Source of the DNA: Polynucleobacter sp. MWH-HuK1
GTDB lineage: Bacteria; Pseudomonadota; Gammaproteobacteria; Burkholderiales; Burkholderiaceae
Direction: 5' to 3'
Length of the DNA stretch: 64,000 nt
Assembly (NCBI RefSeq): GCF_018881815.1
Contig: NZ_JACVPP010000001.1
Coordinates: forward strand, 555,352 to 619,351
Part shown: piece after piece, positions 1 to 9,723 of the stretch
How positions within the stretch are numbered: position 1 is the stretch's first letter
Layout: the number at the start of each line of letters is the position of its first letter
Program-made: the position numbers and the translations under genes
The notes under the pieces: generated by a model
Databases searched by the model: none
Told to the model about the DNA's origin: nothing
What the model saw: only the letters and a program-made list of their open reading frames with translations

Positions 1-469
1 GATCTGCGGGAAGGTTTGGGTCAACCTCAATATCTAGGCGATCTATCAAGATGCCGCCCATTTCTTGCATCCCTTTTTTGGAGATTGCGTCCGAAGAGTT
101 GATGCGTGTAGTAATTTTGCTGCCAGCAACCTCTGATAGGTCGGCAATCAATCTTTCTTTAACTTCACTTTCATCTTCAAAGCGTGCGCTATTAAGACTG
201 TTGAGATACAACTTGAAGGATTTGGACTCAATCATGTTGGGTGAGTCAGCCGGAATTTGAAATTCCGCCAATGCAATTTGTGGCTTTCCTTTTTTGTTGA
301 GCCAGCTCAGTTCGAAGGCATTCCAAATATCAATACCAACAAACGGCAACGCTTGATTCTCTTTAATGCCAATTTTCTTGCGATTTTCTATTCTTGGAAT
401 GGGAAATAGTAAGCTTGGATCATATTGATCTGGATATTGTGTAGATTGTCCGAGGGGAAGTGTTGCCAT
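1..469 (-). CDS. queF: NADPH-dependent 7-cyano-7-deazaguanine reductase (QueF), N-terminal part
   Basis: This is the first 156 codons of a gene running off the left edge. QueF reduces the nitrile of preQ0 to the amine preQ1 in queuosine tRNA-modification synthesis, in the cytosol. The translated start, MATLPLGQSTQYPDQYDP, and the later stretch around ESKSFKLYLNSLN match the long, two-lobed (E. coli-like) QueF family; the latter carries the conserved glutamate-lysine region. The start ATG at 467-469 (minus) begins exactly where family homology begins. The gene lies 23 bases behind the 5'-nucleotidase stop, so it is probably the third gene of an ilvA operon. The catalytic cysteine region is not certain to be inside the window. 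Confidence 0.9.
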   Translation of the reverse strand, partial: MATLPLGQSTQYPDQYDPSLLFPIPRIENRKKIGIKENQALPFVGIDIWNAFELSWLNKKGKPQIALAEFQIPADSPNMIESKSFKLYLNSLNSARFEDESEVKERLIADLSEVAGSKITTRINSSDAISKKGMQEMGGILIDRLDIEVDPNLPAD

Positions 470-492
470 AAATAACGTCGTTTATTTTTCTA

Positions 493-1404
493 TTACTTGG
501 CTTTGGGTTTATTTGATACGCCTGATACAACATGCCCTGTTGGGGCAACAGATGCAGCAGATTGGCAGTGACCAGTTTGATCGTCAAAGAAGAAGTCCGG
601 CTCAAATTCTCTTAAGAACTCACTCTTCGAGAGGCCGCCTAAGAACATTGCTTCGTCAACATCAATACCCCATGCCATTAGGGTACGAATGGCGCGCTCG
701 TGTGCAGGTGCTGAACGCGCTGTCACTAGTGCAGTACGAATACGCATGCCATTTTCGCTGGTGGAGCGCTGTAGTCTGTGGAGCGCTTCAAGCAAGGGTT
801 TGAATGGGCCTGGAGGTAAGGGAATATCGACCTTTTTGCTCTCATGATCAACAAAGGCCTCAAGCCCTTTTTTCTGAAACACTTGTTCTGCTTCATCGGA
901 AAAGAGTACCGCATCACCGTCAAAGGCAATGCGGATTTCATTCGGGTGAGACTCTGCTGTTTTGCTGGATTCCGGAAAGACGCGCGCCGCAGGAAATCCA
1001 GCATCAATCGTTGCGCGTACATCATCTTCATTTGCAGATAAAAAGAGATTGGCATGCAGTGAGCGAAGGTAGTGGTATGGTGGGCGACCTCTAGTAAAAA
1101 CGCCACGCTCAAGATGTAGGCCGTGATGCTCTGCAGAGCGGAAAACGCGTAGGCCACTTACCGGATCGTTCCGAGAAAGAATTACCACTTCAACTCGCTG
1201 CTCACCCTCTTCATTAAAGGCGAGTAGCTTCTTAACTAGCGGAAAGGCGACCCCCTTTTGAGCTGCTTCACCCAAACGCTCAAGCTGTAATTTCATATAC
1301 GCGCTGTCATCGGTTGACTCGAAGATGCGGTTTTCTTCTTCGAAATCGAATAGGGCGCGTGACGAGATCGCGACGACGAGTTTTCCGGTGAGTGTGTATG
1401 ACAT
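493..1404 (-). CDS. Cytosolic 5'-nucleotidase (NT5C1-like family)
   Basis: 303 residues matching the bacterial 5'-nucleotidase family related to eukaryotic cytosolic 5'-nucleotidase 1 (PF06189 type). Members dephosphorylate nucleoside monophosphates in the cytosol. An HAD-like core is visible: an acidic motif FDGDAVLFSDE near residue 158, LVTARSAPAHERA near 226, and a terminal acidic motif FFDDQTGHC near 273. There is no signal peptide. It follows ilvA by 27 bases and precedes queF by 23, so co-transcription is likely. The preferred substrate cannot be read from sequence. The family assignment is firm; the physiological role (nucleotide salvage or overflow) is inferred. Confidence 0.85.
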   Translation of the reverse strand: MSYTLTGKLVVAISSRALFDFEEENRIFESTDDSAYMKLQLERLGEAAQKGVAFPLVKKLLAFNEEGEQRVEVVILSRNDPVSGLRVFRSAEHHGLHLERGVFTRGRPPYHYLRSLHANLFLSANEDDVRATIDAGFPAARVFPESSKTAESHPNEIRIAFDGDAVLFSDEAEQVFQKKGLEAFVDHESKKVDIPLPPGPFKPLLEALHRLQRSTSENGMRIRTALVTARSAPAHERAIRTLMAWGIDVDEAMFLGGLSKSEFLREFEPDFFFDDQTGHCQSAASVAPTGHVVSGVSNKPKAK

Positions 1405-1431
1405 TGCTGGTAGTCGTCTCGCGTGCTGCTC

Positions 1432-2952
1432 TTATTTAAGGAATAGGCGATATGCGGGGTTATTGCTCTCATCCCAATGTGGATAGCCTAGACCAGCCAA
1501 AAAGCTTTGGAATTTCTTCTGCTCATTCTTGGGGACCTGAAGGCCAACCAAAATGCGTCCATAGTCAGCGCCATGATTGCGATAATGGAACAAGCTGATA
1601 TTCCAGTTTGGTGCCATGCTGGTGAGGAACTTCATCAAAGCGCCTGGACGCTCCGGAAATTCAAAGCGATAGAGCAATTCATCTTTAGCAAGCGCAGAAT
1701 GTCCGCCCACCATGTGGCGTAAATGTGACTTTGCTAATTCATCATGAGTGAGGTCAATCGTTGCAAACTTTGCTTTGCGGAAATGCTTTGCAATTGCTTC
1801 GCTATCCCCTGATTTTTGTGTGCTGATGCCTACAAAAATATGCGCTTTACTTTGATCGCCAATACGATAGTTAAATTCAGTTACATTGCGTTTGCCAAGC
1901 AATTCGCAGAAGCGTTTGAAGGAGCCACGCTCCTCGGGAATGGTCACTGCAAATACGGCTTCGCGGAACTCGCCAACGTCTGCGCGTTCGGCTACAAAGC
2001 GCAGGCGGCTAAAGTTCATATTCGCCCCGCAAGCAACAGCCACTAGGGTTTTCTTCTTGATACGTTTTTTCTCAACGTACTTCTTCATGCCAGCAATAGC
2101 AAGCGCACCAGCAGGCTCAAGAATGCTGCGAGTGTCGGTGAAAACATCATTAATTGCTGCACAGATTTCGTCTGTATCGACAGTGATAATTTCATCAACT
2201 ACTTTTTTGCAAATGCGAAATGTTTCTTTGCCGACGAGTTTCACAGCAGTACCATCCGAGAATAGGCCGACATCTTTCATCTCAATGCGCTTATTCGCTT
2301 TGAGCGATTGATTCATAGCATCTGAGTCTGAGGCTTGAACGCCAATTACTTTGGTTTTTGGGCTAACTGCTTTGATGTATTCGCCAATGCCTGCAATCAG
2401 GCCACCACCACCAATGGCTACAAATACTGCATCGATTGGTTTTTCATATTGGGTAAAAATTTCGTGGGCGATAGTTCCCTGGCCTGCAATGACATCCGGA
2501 TCGTCAAAAGGATGAACAAAAGTGAGGCCCCGTTTTTTACCCAAAACTTCAGAATGCTTGAAGGCATCACTATAGGACTCGCCATGAAGGATGATTTCGA
2601 CCCAAGATCCGCCTCGAGCCTTAACCGCATCAATCTTGACGCTAGGAGTGGTTTCCGGCATGACGATGACGGCCTTGCACTTCATTTTGGCTGCCGATAG
2701 GGCAACACCTTGGGCATGATTGCCTGCGGAGGCAGCAATAACCCCGCGTTTTAGGGCTTCCGGGGGCAAATGAGCCATTTTGTTATAGGCGCCACGCAGT
2801 TTGAAGGAGAAAACCGGCTGGTTATCCTCTCTTTTAAGGAGAACCTGGTTGCCCAAACGCTTTGTCAGCTCGGGGGCGGGCTGAAGCTCGGTTTCTCTGG
2901 CTACGTCATATACGCGAGCCGATAAAATTTTCTTTAAATAGTTCGTTGCCAT
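1432..2952 (-). CDS. ilvA: Biosynthetic threonine ammonia-lyase (threonine deaminase)
   Basis: 506 residues, the usual length of biosynthetic IlvA with two C-terminal ACT-like regulatory domains. The enzyme uses pyridoxal phosphate to convert threonine to 2-oxobutanoate, the first committed step to isoleucine. The PLP lysine is Lys51 in SFKLRGAYN, the asparagine loop SAGNHAQGVA lies near residue 84, and the glycine-rich phosphate-binding loop is AIGGGGLIAGIG near 180. Residues from about 330 onward form the ACT-like region expected for isoleucine feedback. The gene is divergent from the giant oxidoreductase at 3087 and probably leads the ilvA / 5'-nucleotidase / queF unit. Confidence 0.96.
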   Translation of the reverse strand: MATNYLKKILSARVYDVARETELQPAPELTKRLGNQVLLKREDNQPVFSFKLRGAYNKMAHLPPEALKRGVIAASAGNHAQGVALSAAKMKCKAVIVMPETTPSVKIDAVKARGGSWVEIILHGESYSDAFKHSEVLGKKRGLTFVHPFDDPDVIAGQGTIAHEIFTQYEKPIDAVFVAIGGGGLIAGIGEYIKAVSPKTKVIGVQASDSDAMNQSLKANKRIEMKDVGLFSDGTAVKLVGKETFRICKKVVDEIITVDTDEICAAINDVFTDTRSILEPAGALAIAGMKKYVEKKRIKKKTLVAVACGANMNFSRLRFVAERADVGEFREAVFAVTIPEERGSFKRFCELLGKRNVTEFNYRIGDQSKAHIFVGISTQKSGDSEAIAKHFRKAKFATIDLTHDELAKSHLRHMVGGHSALAKDELLYRFEFPERPGALMKFLTSMAPNWNISLFHYRNHGADYGRILVGLQVPKNEQKKFQSFLAGLGYPHWDESNNPAYRLFLK

Positions 2953-3057
2953 CCGATGAGCGTACCACGGATGGTTCCTAAGCCCTTAGATTTGCAAGGG
3001 TTTATCTATTTAGGGAGCAGCTTTCTTGGAATACTGCCAGTATCAGGATTGCTCTAT

Positions 3058-3063
3058 TAAAAT
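3058..3063 (+). promoter_or_regulatory. Candidate -10 element for the FAD/Fe-S oxidoreductase gene
   Basis: TAAAAT lies 23 bases before the start codon of the oxidoreductase in the 134-base divergent intergenic region. The -35 partner is weak, so this is a low-confidence call. No clear Shine-Dalgarno sequence precedes the ATG at 3087. Confidence 0.3.
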
Positions 3064-3086
3064 GCTTATTTATCAAATATGTCGCT

Positions 3087-6000
3087 ATGAACGCCCCACT
3101 AGCTTTGAACCAGTTGTTGGACGCTGAGGCGGGTTCCCCCCGTTTGCGTGAAATTCCCTACAACTACACCTCCTTTTCCGATCGAGAGATTGTTATTCGT
3201 CTATTGGGTGAGGAGTCATGGCGCGTTCTAAATAACTTACGTGGCGTTCGCCGTACTGGCCGTTCTGCGCGGATGTTGTTTGAAATTCTCGGTGATATTT
3301 GGGTAGTTCAACGTAACCCATTCTTGCAAGATGACTTGCTCGATAGTCCAAATCGTCGCAAGCAATTAATCGATGCTCTTTGGCATCGCTTGGGCGAAGT
3401 CAAGAAGCGAAATGGCGGCGACTCTGCAGATCAGGTAGAAATTTTACTAAGCGCTGCCTATCGCGCAATTGAAAATTTTGAAAATGGCTTTAAAGAAGTT
3501 GAAGGCATTCGTAGGCGTGCCCGAAAAGAGTTGGGCCGTCATACTGCTGCTGACAATATTTGCTTTGATGGTGTATCTCGTGCTGCTCACGTTACTGATG
3601 CAACCGATTGGCGCGTTGAGTTTCCGCTAGTTGTTTTAAAGCCTGATTACGAATCTGAAATCCCAGGCTTAGTAAAAGCTTGTGTTGAATTAGGTTTGAC
3701 CATTATTCCTCGTGGAGGCGGCACTGGTTATACCGGAGGCGCAATTCCGCTCTATGCAATGTCTGCAGTCATTAACACTGAGAAGTTGCAAGATATTGGT
3801 GGCGTCAAAGCTAAAAAACTTCCCGGCCTTGAACGCGAAGTGTCGACTATCTTTACTGGCGCGGGCGTTGTTACTCGCCGCGTAGCAGATGCTGCGGAGC
3901 ATGCTGGACTTGTGTTTGCTGTTGATCCCACCTCTGCGGATGCCAGCTGTATTGGCGGCAATATTGCAATGAATGCTGGTGGTAAAAAAGCGGTTCTCTG
4001 GGGAACAGCTTTAGATAATCTCGCTAGCTGGCGCATGGTTGATCCACAGGGCAACTGGTTAGATGTTGTGCGTCTTGATCACAACATGGGCAAGATTCAT
4101 GATGCGGCAATCGTACGTTTTCAGCTTACCTGGTCGGAAGGAACAAGCGAGCCTGGTGAACGTATCCTCAAAACAGAATTATTAGAAGTTGAAGGCAAAC
4201 GTTTCCGTAAAGAAGGTTTAGGAAAAGACGTTACTGATAAGTTTTTATCAGGATTGCCTGGCGTACAAAAAGAAGGTTGCGATGGTTTAATTACCAGCGC
4301 AACTTGGGTGTTGCATCGTATGCCCAAATTCATGCGCACGGTTTGTTTGGAGTTTTTTGGTCAAGCACGCGAAGCTATTCCAAGTATCGTAGAAATTAAG
4401 GCTTACTTAGATGGCCTTAGCAAACAAGGTGGGCCAATTTTGGCTGGTCTTGAGCATTTAGATGATCGTTATTTAAGGGCGGTTGGTTACTCAACAAAAT
4501 CTAAGCGCAATAGCTTGCCTAAGATGGTGCTGATTGGCGATATTGCTGGCGATGATGAAGAGGCCGTTGCCGCTGCAACTAGTGAAGTAGTGCGTATGGC
4601 CAACTTACGAGTTGGCGAAGGCTTTGTTGCTGTTAGCGCAGAAGCACGTAAGAAGTTTTGGCTAGATCGCGCTCGTACAGCAGCGATTGCCCGTCATACC
4701 AACGCATTTAAGATTAATGAAGACGTCGTAATTCCTTTGCCGCGTATGGGCGAGTACACCGATGGTATTGATCGCATCAATATTGAGCTCTCTCTCAAAA
4801 ACAAGCTGCAAGTGCTCGATGGTCTAGAGGCTTTCTTGAAGAAGAGCACTTTACCACTTGGTAAGAGTGATGCTGAGTATGAGATTCCAACAGCAGAAAT
4901 CTTGGGCGATCGTGTTCAACAGGCGTTGGAGTTAATTGCTAAGGTGCGTACTCGTTGGGCTGATTGGCTCACGCAGATGGATACGTATTTCCCGCAACTA
5001 CAAAATTACAGCTTGCGTGCCTCATGGAAAGAAGAAGTACGTTCAGAGTTGCGCATCATCTTTGGTGGTCTAGCGTTTGAGCCCATCCTTACTGAGTTAG
5101 AAGCCATTCATAAAAACATTTTGCGTAAGCGTGTGTTTGTAGCTTTGCATATGCATGCGGGTGACGGTAATGTTCATACCAATATTCCTGTCAACTCAGA
5201 TGATTATGAGATGTTGCAAGATGCTCATCGTGCCGTAGATCGCATTATGAAGTTAGCGCGCTCACTTGATGGCGTGATTTCTGGCGAGCATGGTATTGGT
5301 ATTACCAAATTAGAGTATTTAACCGAAGTCGAGCTAAAAGACTTCCGTAGCTATAAGAATCGCATTGATCCAGAAGGCCGCTTTAACAAAGGCAAGTTAA
5401 TGCCGCATGCAGATCTGAGCATGGCCTACACTCCAAGCTTTGGCTTGATGGGTCATGAGTCAATCATCATGCAGCAAAGCGATATTGGCGCGATTGCTGA
5501 TAGCGTGAAAGATTGCTTGCGCTGCGGTAAATGTAAGCCAGTGTGCTCTACACACGTGCCGCGTGCAAACTTGCTCTACAGCCCACGCGATAAGATTCTG
5601 GCAACCTCACTATTGATTGAAGCCTTCTTGTATGAAGAGCAGACACGTCGTGGTGTTTCTATTCGTCATTGGGAAATGTTTGACGATGTAGCTGCGCATT
5701 GCACTGTATGTCACAAGTGTTTAACGCCTTGTCCGGTCAAGATTGACTTTGGTGACGTCACCATGAACATGCGTAATTTACTGCGTAAGATGGGTCAGCA
5801 ACGTTTTAATCCTGGTACTGCTGCATCGATGTTCTTCCTTAATGCGACTAGCCCAGAGACCATTCATCTTGCGCGCAAAACGATGATTAGTTGGGGTTAC
5901 AAGTTGCAGCGCTTGGGTAATGATGTCTTGCGTAAGTTTGCTAAACAACAAACAGCACACCCGCCTGCGACTGTGGGTAAGCCGAGCGTTAAAGAACAAG

Positions 6001-6926
6001 TGATCTTCTTTGTTAATAAGAAGATGCCAGGCAATTTACCTAAGAAAACCGCTCGTGCTTTATTGGATATTGAAGACGCTAACTACGTGCCAATTATTCG
6101 GGATCCTAAAACAACTTCTGCAGATACTGAGGCGGTGTTTTATTTCCCGGGCTGTGGCTCTGAGCGTTTGTTCTCGCAAGTAGGCTTAGCTACTCAGGCT
6201 ATGTTGTGGAATGTAGGCGTACAAACAGTGCTTCCTCCAGGCTACCTTTGCTGCGGCTACCCACAGCGCGGCAATGGTGACTTTGATAAAGCTGAGAAGA
6301 TGATTACGGATAACCGAGTCTTATTCCATCGTGTTGCTAATACTCTGAACTACTTGGATATCAAGACCGTCGTAGTTTCATGTGGCACTTGTTATGACCA
6401 GTTGGCTGGTTATCAGTTTGAGCAGATTTTCCCAGGCTGCCGCATTATTGATATTCATGAGTTCTTGGCTGAGAAGGGTGTGAAGCTCTCTGGCGTCACT
6501 GGCGTGAAATATATGTATCACGATCCTTGCCACTCACCAATGAAGTTGCAAGATCCTTTGAAGACGGTCAATGAGTTAATTCAACTTGAAGATGGCAAAG
6601 CCATCGCTAAAAACGATCGTTGCTGTGGTGAGTCTGGAACATTGGCCGTGACTCGTCCCGATATCTCTACGCAAGTTCGTTTCCGCAAGCAGATCGAAAT
6701 GGAAAAAGCTGCCAATGAATTGCGTAAAGGCGATTTCACAGGTGACGTTAAAGTATTGACTAGCTGCCCATCCTGCTTACAGGGCCTGACTCGTTTTGAT
6801 GCAGACAGCGACACGACAGCGGATTACATCGTAGTAGAGATGGCGCAGAAGTTGTTAGGGAAAGATTGGATGCAGGACTACGTTGCTAAAGCCAACCAAG
6901 GCGGTATTGAGAGGGTTCTCGTTTAA
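3087..6926 (+). CDS. Giant FAD- and Fe-S-dependent oxidoreductase (DUF3683 / glycolate oxidase / GlpC-like fusion)
   Basis: 1279 residues combining several modules. The N-terminal ~150 residues resemble DUF3683. A PCMH-type FAD domain follows, with [11 protein letters not shown] near residue 206 and [14 protein letters not shown] near 285. The FAD-oxidase C-terminal domain has [12 protein letters not shown] near 687 and [12 protein letters not shown] near 731. A dicluster 4Fe-4S domain follows ([11 protein letters not shown] near 811, [11 protein letters not shown] near 871), then two CCG domains (first around 1020-1056, second around 1145-1180). This is the architecture of membrane-associated D-lactate, glycolate or other 2-hydroxyacid dehydrogenases that pass electrons to quinone, here fused into one chain. 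No transmembrane segment is evident. The next gene starts within its stop region. The substrate is unknown. Confidence 0.85.
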   Translation: MNAPLALNQLLDAEAGSPRLREIPYNYTSFSDREIVIRLLGEESWRVLNNLRGVRRTGRSARMLFEILGDIWVVQRNPFLQDDLLDSPNRRKQLIDALWHRLGEVKKRNGGDSADQVEILLSAAYRAIENFENGFKEVEGIRRRARKELGRHTAADNICFDGVSRAAHVTDATDWRVEFPLVVLKPDYESEIPGLVKACVELGLTIIPRGGGTGYTGGAIPLYAMSAVINTEKLQDIGGVKAKKLPGLEREVSTIFTGAGVVTRRVADAAEHAGLVFAVDPTSADASCIGGNIAMNAGGKKAVLWGTALDNLASWRMVDPQGNWLDVVRLDHNMGKIHDAAIVRFQLTWSEGTSEPGERILKTELLEVEGKRFRKEGLGKDVTDKFLSGLPGVQKEGCDGLITSATWVLHRMPKFMRTVCLEFFGQAREAIPSIVEIKAYLDGLSKQGGPILAGLEHLDDRYLRAVGYSTKSKRNSLPKMVLIGDIAGDDEEAVAAATSEVVRMANLRVGEGFVAVSAEARKKFWLDRARTAAIARHTNAFKINEDVVIPLPRMGEYTDGIDRINIELSLKNKLQVLDGLEAFLKKSTLPLGKSDAEYEIPTAEILGDRVQQALELIAKVRTRWADWLTQMDTYFPQLQNYSLRASWKEEVRSELRIIFGGLAFEPILTELEAIHKNILRKRVFVALHMHAGDGNVHTNIPVNSDDYEMLQDAHRAVDRIMKLARSLDGVISGEHGIGITKLEYLTEVELKDFRSYKNRIDPEGRFNKGKLMPHADLSMAYTPSFGLMGHESIIMQQSDIGAIADSVKDCLRCGKCKPVCSTHVPRANLLYSPRDKILATSLLIEAFLYEEQTRRGVSIRHWEMFDDVAAHCTVCHKCLTPCPVKIDFGDVTMNMRNLLRKMGQQRFNPGTAASMFFLNATSPETIHLARKTMISWGYKLQRLGNDVLRKFAKQQTAHPPATVGKPSVKEQVIFFVNKKMPGNLPKKTARALLDIEDANYVPIIRDPKTTSADTEAVFYFPGCGSERLFSQVGLATQAMLWNVGVQTVLPPGYLCCGYPQRGNGDFDKAEKMITDNRVLFHRVANTLNYLDIKTVVVSCGTCYDQLAGYQFEQIFPGCRIIDIHEFLAEKGVKLSGVTGVKYMYHDPCHSPMKLQDPLKTVNELIQLEDGKAIAKNDRCCGESGTLAVTRPDISTQVRFRKQIEMEKAANELRKGDFTGDVKVLTSCPSCLQGLTRFDADSDTTADYIVVEMAQKLLGKDWMQDYVAKANQGGIERVLV

Positions 6927-7324
6927 TGATTCCAACTAGCATCGTTGTGCATCAACAGTCCAAGGTTCTAGAGCTCTCATACGAGAATGGTCAGACTTAT
7001 AGGTTGCCCTTTGAGTTTCTGAGAGTTCTATCTCCCTCCGCTGAGGTACAAGGTCATGGACCCAGGCAAGAAACCTTGCAAACCGGTAAGCGTGATGTCT
7101 TGATTGCGAATATTGAGCCCGTTGGCCACTACGCTCTCAAGCCAAGTTTTTCTGATGGACATGATTCAGGTTTGTACTCTTGGGATTTTTTATATTTCTT
7201 ATGCGAAAACCAAGAGCAATTATGGAAAGAGCATTTGGATAAATTGGCTGCTGCAGGACTTGATCGTGATGCGCCTATGGTGCAGACAGGACAGTCAGGC
7301 GGTCATTCTTGTGGAAGTCGCTAA
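6926..7324 (+). CDS. DUF971 (gamma-butyrobetaine hydroxylase-like N-terminal) domain protein
   Basis: 132 residues. The ~85-residue core ([51 protein letters not shown]) is the DUF971 fold, which in eukaryotes is the N-terminal domain of gamma-butyrobetaine hydroxylase. The stand-alone bacterial protein has no established reaction. The tail ends in GGHSCGSR, a short His/Cys segment that could bind metal. The start overlaps the last base of the upstream oxidoreductase stop, and its own stop overlaps the ubiE start by one base, so the three genes look translationally coupled. Function unknown; association with Fe-S or quinone metabolism is suggested only by neighbours. Confidence 0.8.
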   Translation: MIPTSIVVHQQSKVLELSYENGQTYRLPFEFLRVLSPSAEVQGHGPRQETLQTGKRDVLIANIEPVGHYALKPSFSDGHDSGLYSWDFLYFLCENQEQLWKEHLDKLAAAGLDRDAPMVQTGQSGGHSCGSR

Positions 7325-8067
7325 TGAGTAAAACGCACTTTGGTTATCAAAGCGTTGACGAGGCTGAGAAGGCTGGTAAGGTTGCTGAAGTATTTCACTC
7401 AGTAGCTAGTAAATATGACGTGATGAATGACTTGATGTCATTTGGCTTACATCGTGTTTGGAAAAAAATTACGATTGCACGCGCTAATGTTCGTCCTGGT
7501 CAAAAAGTTTTAGATATTGCTGGCGGTACAGGTGATTTAGCGGCAGCTTTTGCAAAAGCAGCTGACTGGGGTCGCAACCCAGACGCTCAAGTTTGGCTTA
7601 GCGACATTAATGCTTCCATGCTGGGGGTTGGTCGCGATCGACTCTTAGATCGCGGAATGGCTTTGCCTTGTGTGCAGTTTGATGCAGAAAAGATTCCATT
7701 CCCTAATAATCATTTTGACGTGGTGACGGTTGCCTTTGGTTTACGCAATATGACGCACAAAGAAGTTGCTTTAGACGAAATGCGTCGCGTGATAAAGCCG
7801 GGGGGACGGGTTTTAGTGTTGGAGTTTTCTAAACCAGATGCCTTTTTACAGCCGGTATATGACACCTATTCCTTTAAGGTTTTGCCATGGTTGGGCGAGA
7901 AGATTGCGCAAGATTCAGAGAGTTATCGCTATTTGGCAGAATCCATTCGCATGCATCCTGATGCCCAAACTCTTAAAGAAATGATGTTAGGAGTAGGTTT
8001 TGATGAAGTAGAAACCCATAGGATGACTGGGGGTATCGTTGCCCTACATATTGGTATTAAATACTGA
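7324..8067 (+). CDS. ubiE: Ubiquinone/menaquinone C-methyltransferase UbiE
   Basis: 247 residues from the ATG at 7324, chosen over an in-frame ATG 15 bases upstream because [13 protein letters not shown] is the family N-terminus and TAATG overlap with the preceding stop is typical. The enzyme is a SAM-dependent C-methyltransferase acting on the benzoquinol ring in ubiquinone synthesis (and on demethylmenaquinol where present). Visible signatures are [17 protein letters not shown] near residue 32, the SAM motif [12 protein letters not shown] near 61, and VLVLEFSKP near 160. It sits in a run with ubiJ and ubiB, as in E. coli ubiEJB, but with an extra Tim44-like gene inserted. Confidence 0.96.
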   Translation: MSKTHFGYQSVDEAEKAGKVAEVFHSVASKYDVMNDLMSFGLHRVWKKITIARANVRPGQKVLDIAGGTGDLAAAFAKAADWGRNPDAQVWLSDINASMLGVGRDRLLDRGMALPCVQFDAEKIPFPNNHFDVVTVAFGLRNMTHKEVALDEMRRVIKPGGRVLVLEFSKPDAFLQPVYDTYSFKVLPWLGEKIAQDSESYRYLAESIRMHPDAQTLKEMMLGVGFDEVETHRMTGGIVALHIGIKY

Positions 8068-8135
8068 TAGTTGTATAGTTTTCATAGCCTTAATAAATAA
8101 AGAAATTCGGCAGTTATAAGAGGGAGTGCAGATTC

Positions 8136-9047
8136 ATGAATAAACATTTTTTTAAAGCAATACTTTTAAGTTTTACTTTAATTTTTGCAACAGTGGGTCA
8201 TGCTGATGCTGCTCGATTAGGTGGTGGTAAAAGTGTAGGTAGAGCACCAAGCGCACCAATTCAAAAGCAAGCTGCGCCAGTACAAAAACCTGCACAGCAG
8301 GCTCAGCCTGCTGCACCTGCTCCAGCTCCACAAGCTCCTGCGCCTAGTCGTTTTGGCGGAATGGGTGGCATTTTGGGCGGCTTAGCTGCCGGCTTGGGTA
8401 TTGGTTACCTCTTGTCCCATTTTGGTCTGGGTGAGGCAGCCTCTTCTTTGATTACTGGTTTGCTGATTGCTGTTTTAGCAGGCTTTGTAATTATGTTCGT
8501 GATGCGCAAGCTCATGCCCAAAATGTCTAGCGCAGGTCAAAGCCCTAATTTTTCCTCTAATGGAATGCAGCGCACTGGCTTGGATCAGCCATCAAGACAG
8601 GAGCCGGCTTTTACTCCTGCTGCAAACGCATTTGGTGGAGTCAGTGCAGAGCCTGAGCCATTTCAATCAACCTTGCCTCCTGGTTTTGATCAGCAAACAT
8701 TCCTTGAGAATGCAAAACAATATTTTGTAACCTTGCAAAAAGCATGGGATCGAGGCGATCTTGCTTCTTTGCGAGAATTTACAACCCCAGAAATGTTTGC
8801 CACGATTCAGCAGGATCTAGCGGGTCGTACTGATGCAAGTAATCAAACCGATGTCGTCACTATCAATGCTCAACTCTTGGGAATTGAGACGGCTGACGGT
8901 CATTATTTCTGTAGCGTTCAGTTCAGCGGCATGATTCGTGAGCAACAGGGCGCGCCTGCGAGCGACTTCTCCGAAATTTGGAATCTAAGTAAGCCAGTAG
9001 AGGGCCCTGGTGGCTGGGTACTGGCGGGCATCACCCAGTTGGTTTAA
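8136..9047 (+). CDS. Tim44-like domain membrane protein
   Basis: 303 residues. A signal peptide or membrane anchor occupies residues 1-25 (hydrophobic core ending in HADA). A proline/glutamine/alanine-rich linker follows to about residue 70, then two glycine-rich hydrophobic segments near 73-95 and 100-125. A second low-complexity linker leads to a C-terminal Tim44-like domain from about 185. Bacterial Tim44-like proteins are inner-membrane anchored, but their role is poorly defined; the fold is that of the mitochondrial import component. The gene sits between ubiE and ubiJ and is followed by a strong terminator at 9069-9094. A role in ubiquinone assembly is only guilt by association. Confidence 0.8.
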   Translation: MNKHFFKAILLSFTLIFATVGHADAARLGGGKSVGRAPSAPIQKQAAPVQKPAQQAQPAAPAPAPQAPAPSRFGGMGGILGGLAAGLGIGYLLSHFGLGEAASSLITGLLIAVLAGFVIMFVMRKLMPKMSSAGQSPNFSSNGMQRTGLDQPSRQEPAFTPAANAFGGVSAEPEPFQSTLPPGFDQQTFLENAKQYFVTLQKAWDRGDLASLREFTTPEMFATIQQDLAGRTDASNQTDVVTINAQLLGIETADGHYFCSVQFSGMIREQQGAPASDFSEIWNLSKPVEGPGGWVLAGITQLV

Positions 9048-9068
9048 GCTTTAGGTACTTGCCGTCGG

Positions 9069-9094
9069 AAAACCCGCACTTGTGCGGGTTTTTT
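9069..9094 (+). terminator. Rho-independent terminator after the Tim44-like gene
   Basis: An 11-bp stem (AAAACCCGCAC at 9069-9079 paired with GTGCGGGTTTT at 9082-9092) is followed by more T residues. It ends only six bases before the likely ubiJ start codon, which is odd for an operon. Confidence 0.85.
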
Positions 9095-9100
9095 ACACTT

Positions 9101-9721
9101 ATGAACACATATTTCTCAACCACCCATACGATTGCTTCTGGCGCTGCCTGCCGGGGGATTAACCATGTTTTAGCTAGTGAGCTATGGGCATGTACTGAGT
9201 TGGCTCGCCATGCTAATAAAACCATTTTGTTGCAGCTTCCGCTGGGCGACTTGTGTTTTGAGATAAAGCCCGATGGTTTATTGGCCACCCTAAAAGAGAT
9301 TGAGACTCCTACACTTACTTTAGAGGTTTCCTCAAAAGCGCTGAGTGATTTGGCTGGAAGCACAGGTTCATTGCGCGAGCAAGCCTTCAAGGCAGTAAAA
9401 ATAACTGGCGATGCAGATTTGGCTCAACTATTGGGTCGTCTTGCTGGACAGTTGCGTTGGGAGTACGAGGAAGACTTAGCGCGTCTAGTCGGTGATGCAC
9501 CTGCAAACTTTGCCGTAAGACAGGGAAAAAAGTTTGTTTCCGCCACTCGCTCTGCTGCAGGTGATTTACTGGACAATGTAGTGGAGTACGTCAGCGAAGA
9601 GAGAAAAGTGCTTTTAAATAAAAGAGATTTTATGGTTCGTAAATCTGAATTAAGTGAATTACGCGAATCGGTTGATCGCATAGAAAAGCGCATTCAACTT
9701 CTAGAGCAAAAGGCTAAATAA
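9101..9721 (+). CDS. ubiJ: Ubiquinone biosynthesis accessory factor UbiJ (SCP2 domain)
   Basis: 206 residues from the ATG at 9101. The open frame extends upstream to 9059, but that part would be encoded by the terminator hairpin and has no family resemblance. UbiJ has an N-terminal SCP2 sterol-carrier-like domain that binds lipophilic ubiquinone intermediates, and with UbiK helps the soluble Ubi complex. The SCP2 part spans about residues 5-110 (e.g. [29 protein letters not shown]). The last ~45 residues are charged and heptad-like ([20 protein letters not shown]), a predicted coiled coil. It is two bases from ubiB. No Shine-Dalgarno sequence is visible because the terminator occupies that space. 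Confidence 0.85.
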   Translation: MNTYFSTTHTIASGAACRGINHVLASELWACTELARHANKTILLQLPLGDLCFEIKPDGLLATLKEIETPTLTLEVSSKALSDLAGSTGSLREQAFKAVKITGDADLAQLLGRLAGQLRWEYEEDLARLVGDAPANFAVRQGKKFVSATRSAAGDLLDNVVEYVSEERKVLLNKRDFMVRKSELSELRESVDRIEKRIQLLEQKAK

Positions 9722-9723
9722 TC

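Noticed and set aside
1816..2311. Open frames on the plus strand opposite ilvA
   Set aside because: They lie entirely within ilvA, lack ribosome sites and show no recognisable protein features.
7309..7323. Upstream start for ubiE adding five residues
   Set aside because: The start at 7324 overlaps the preceding stop in the usual coupled way and matches the family N-terminus.
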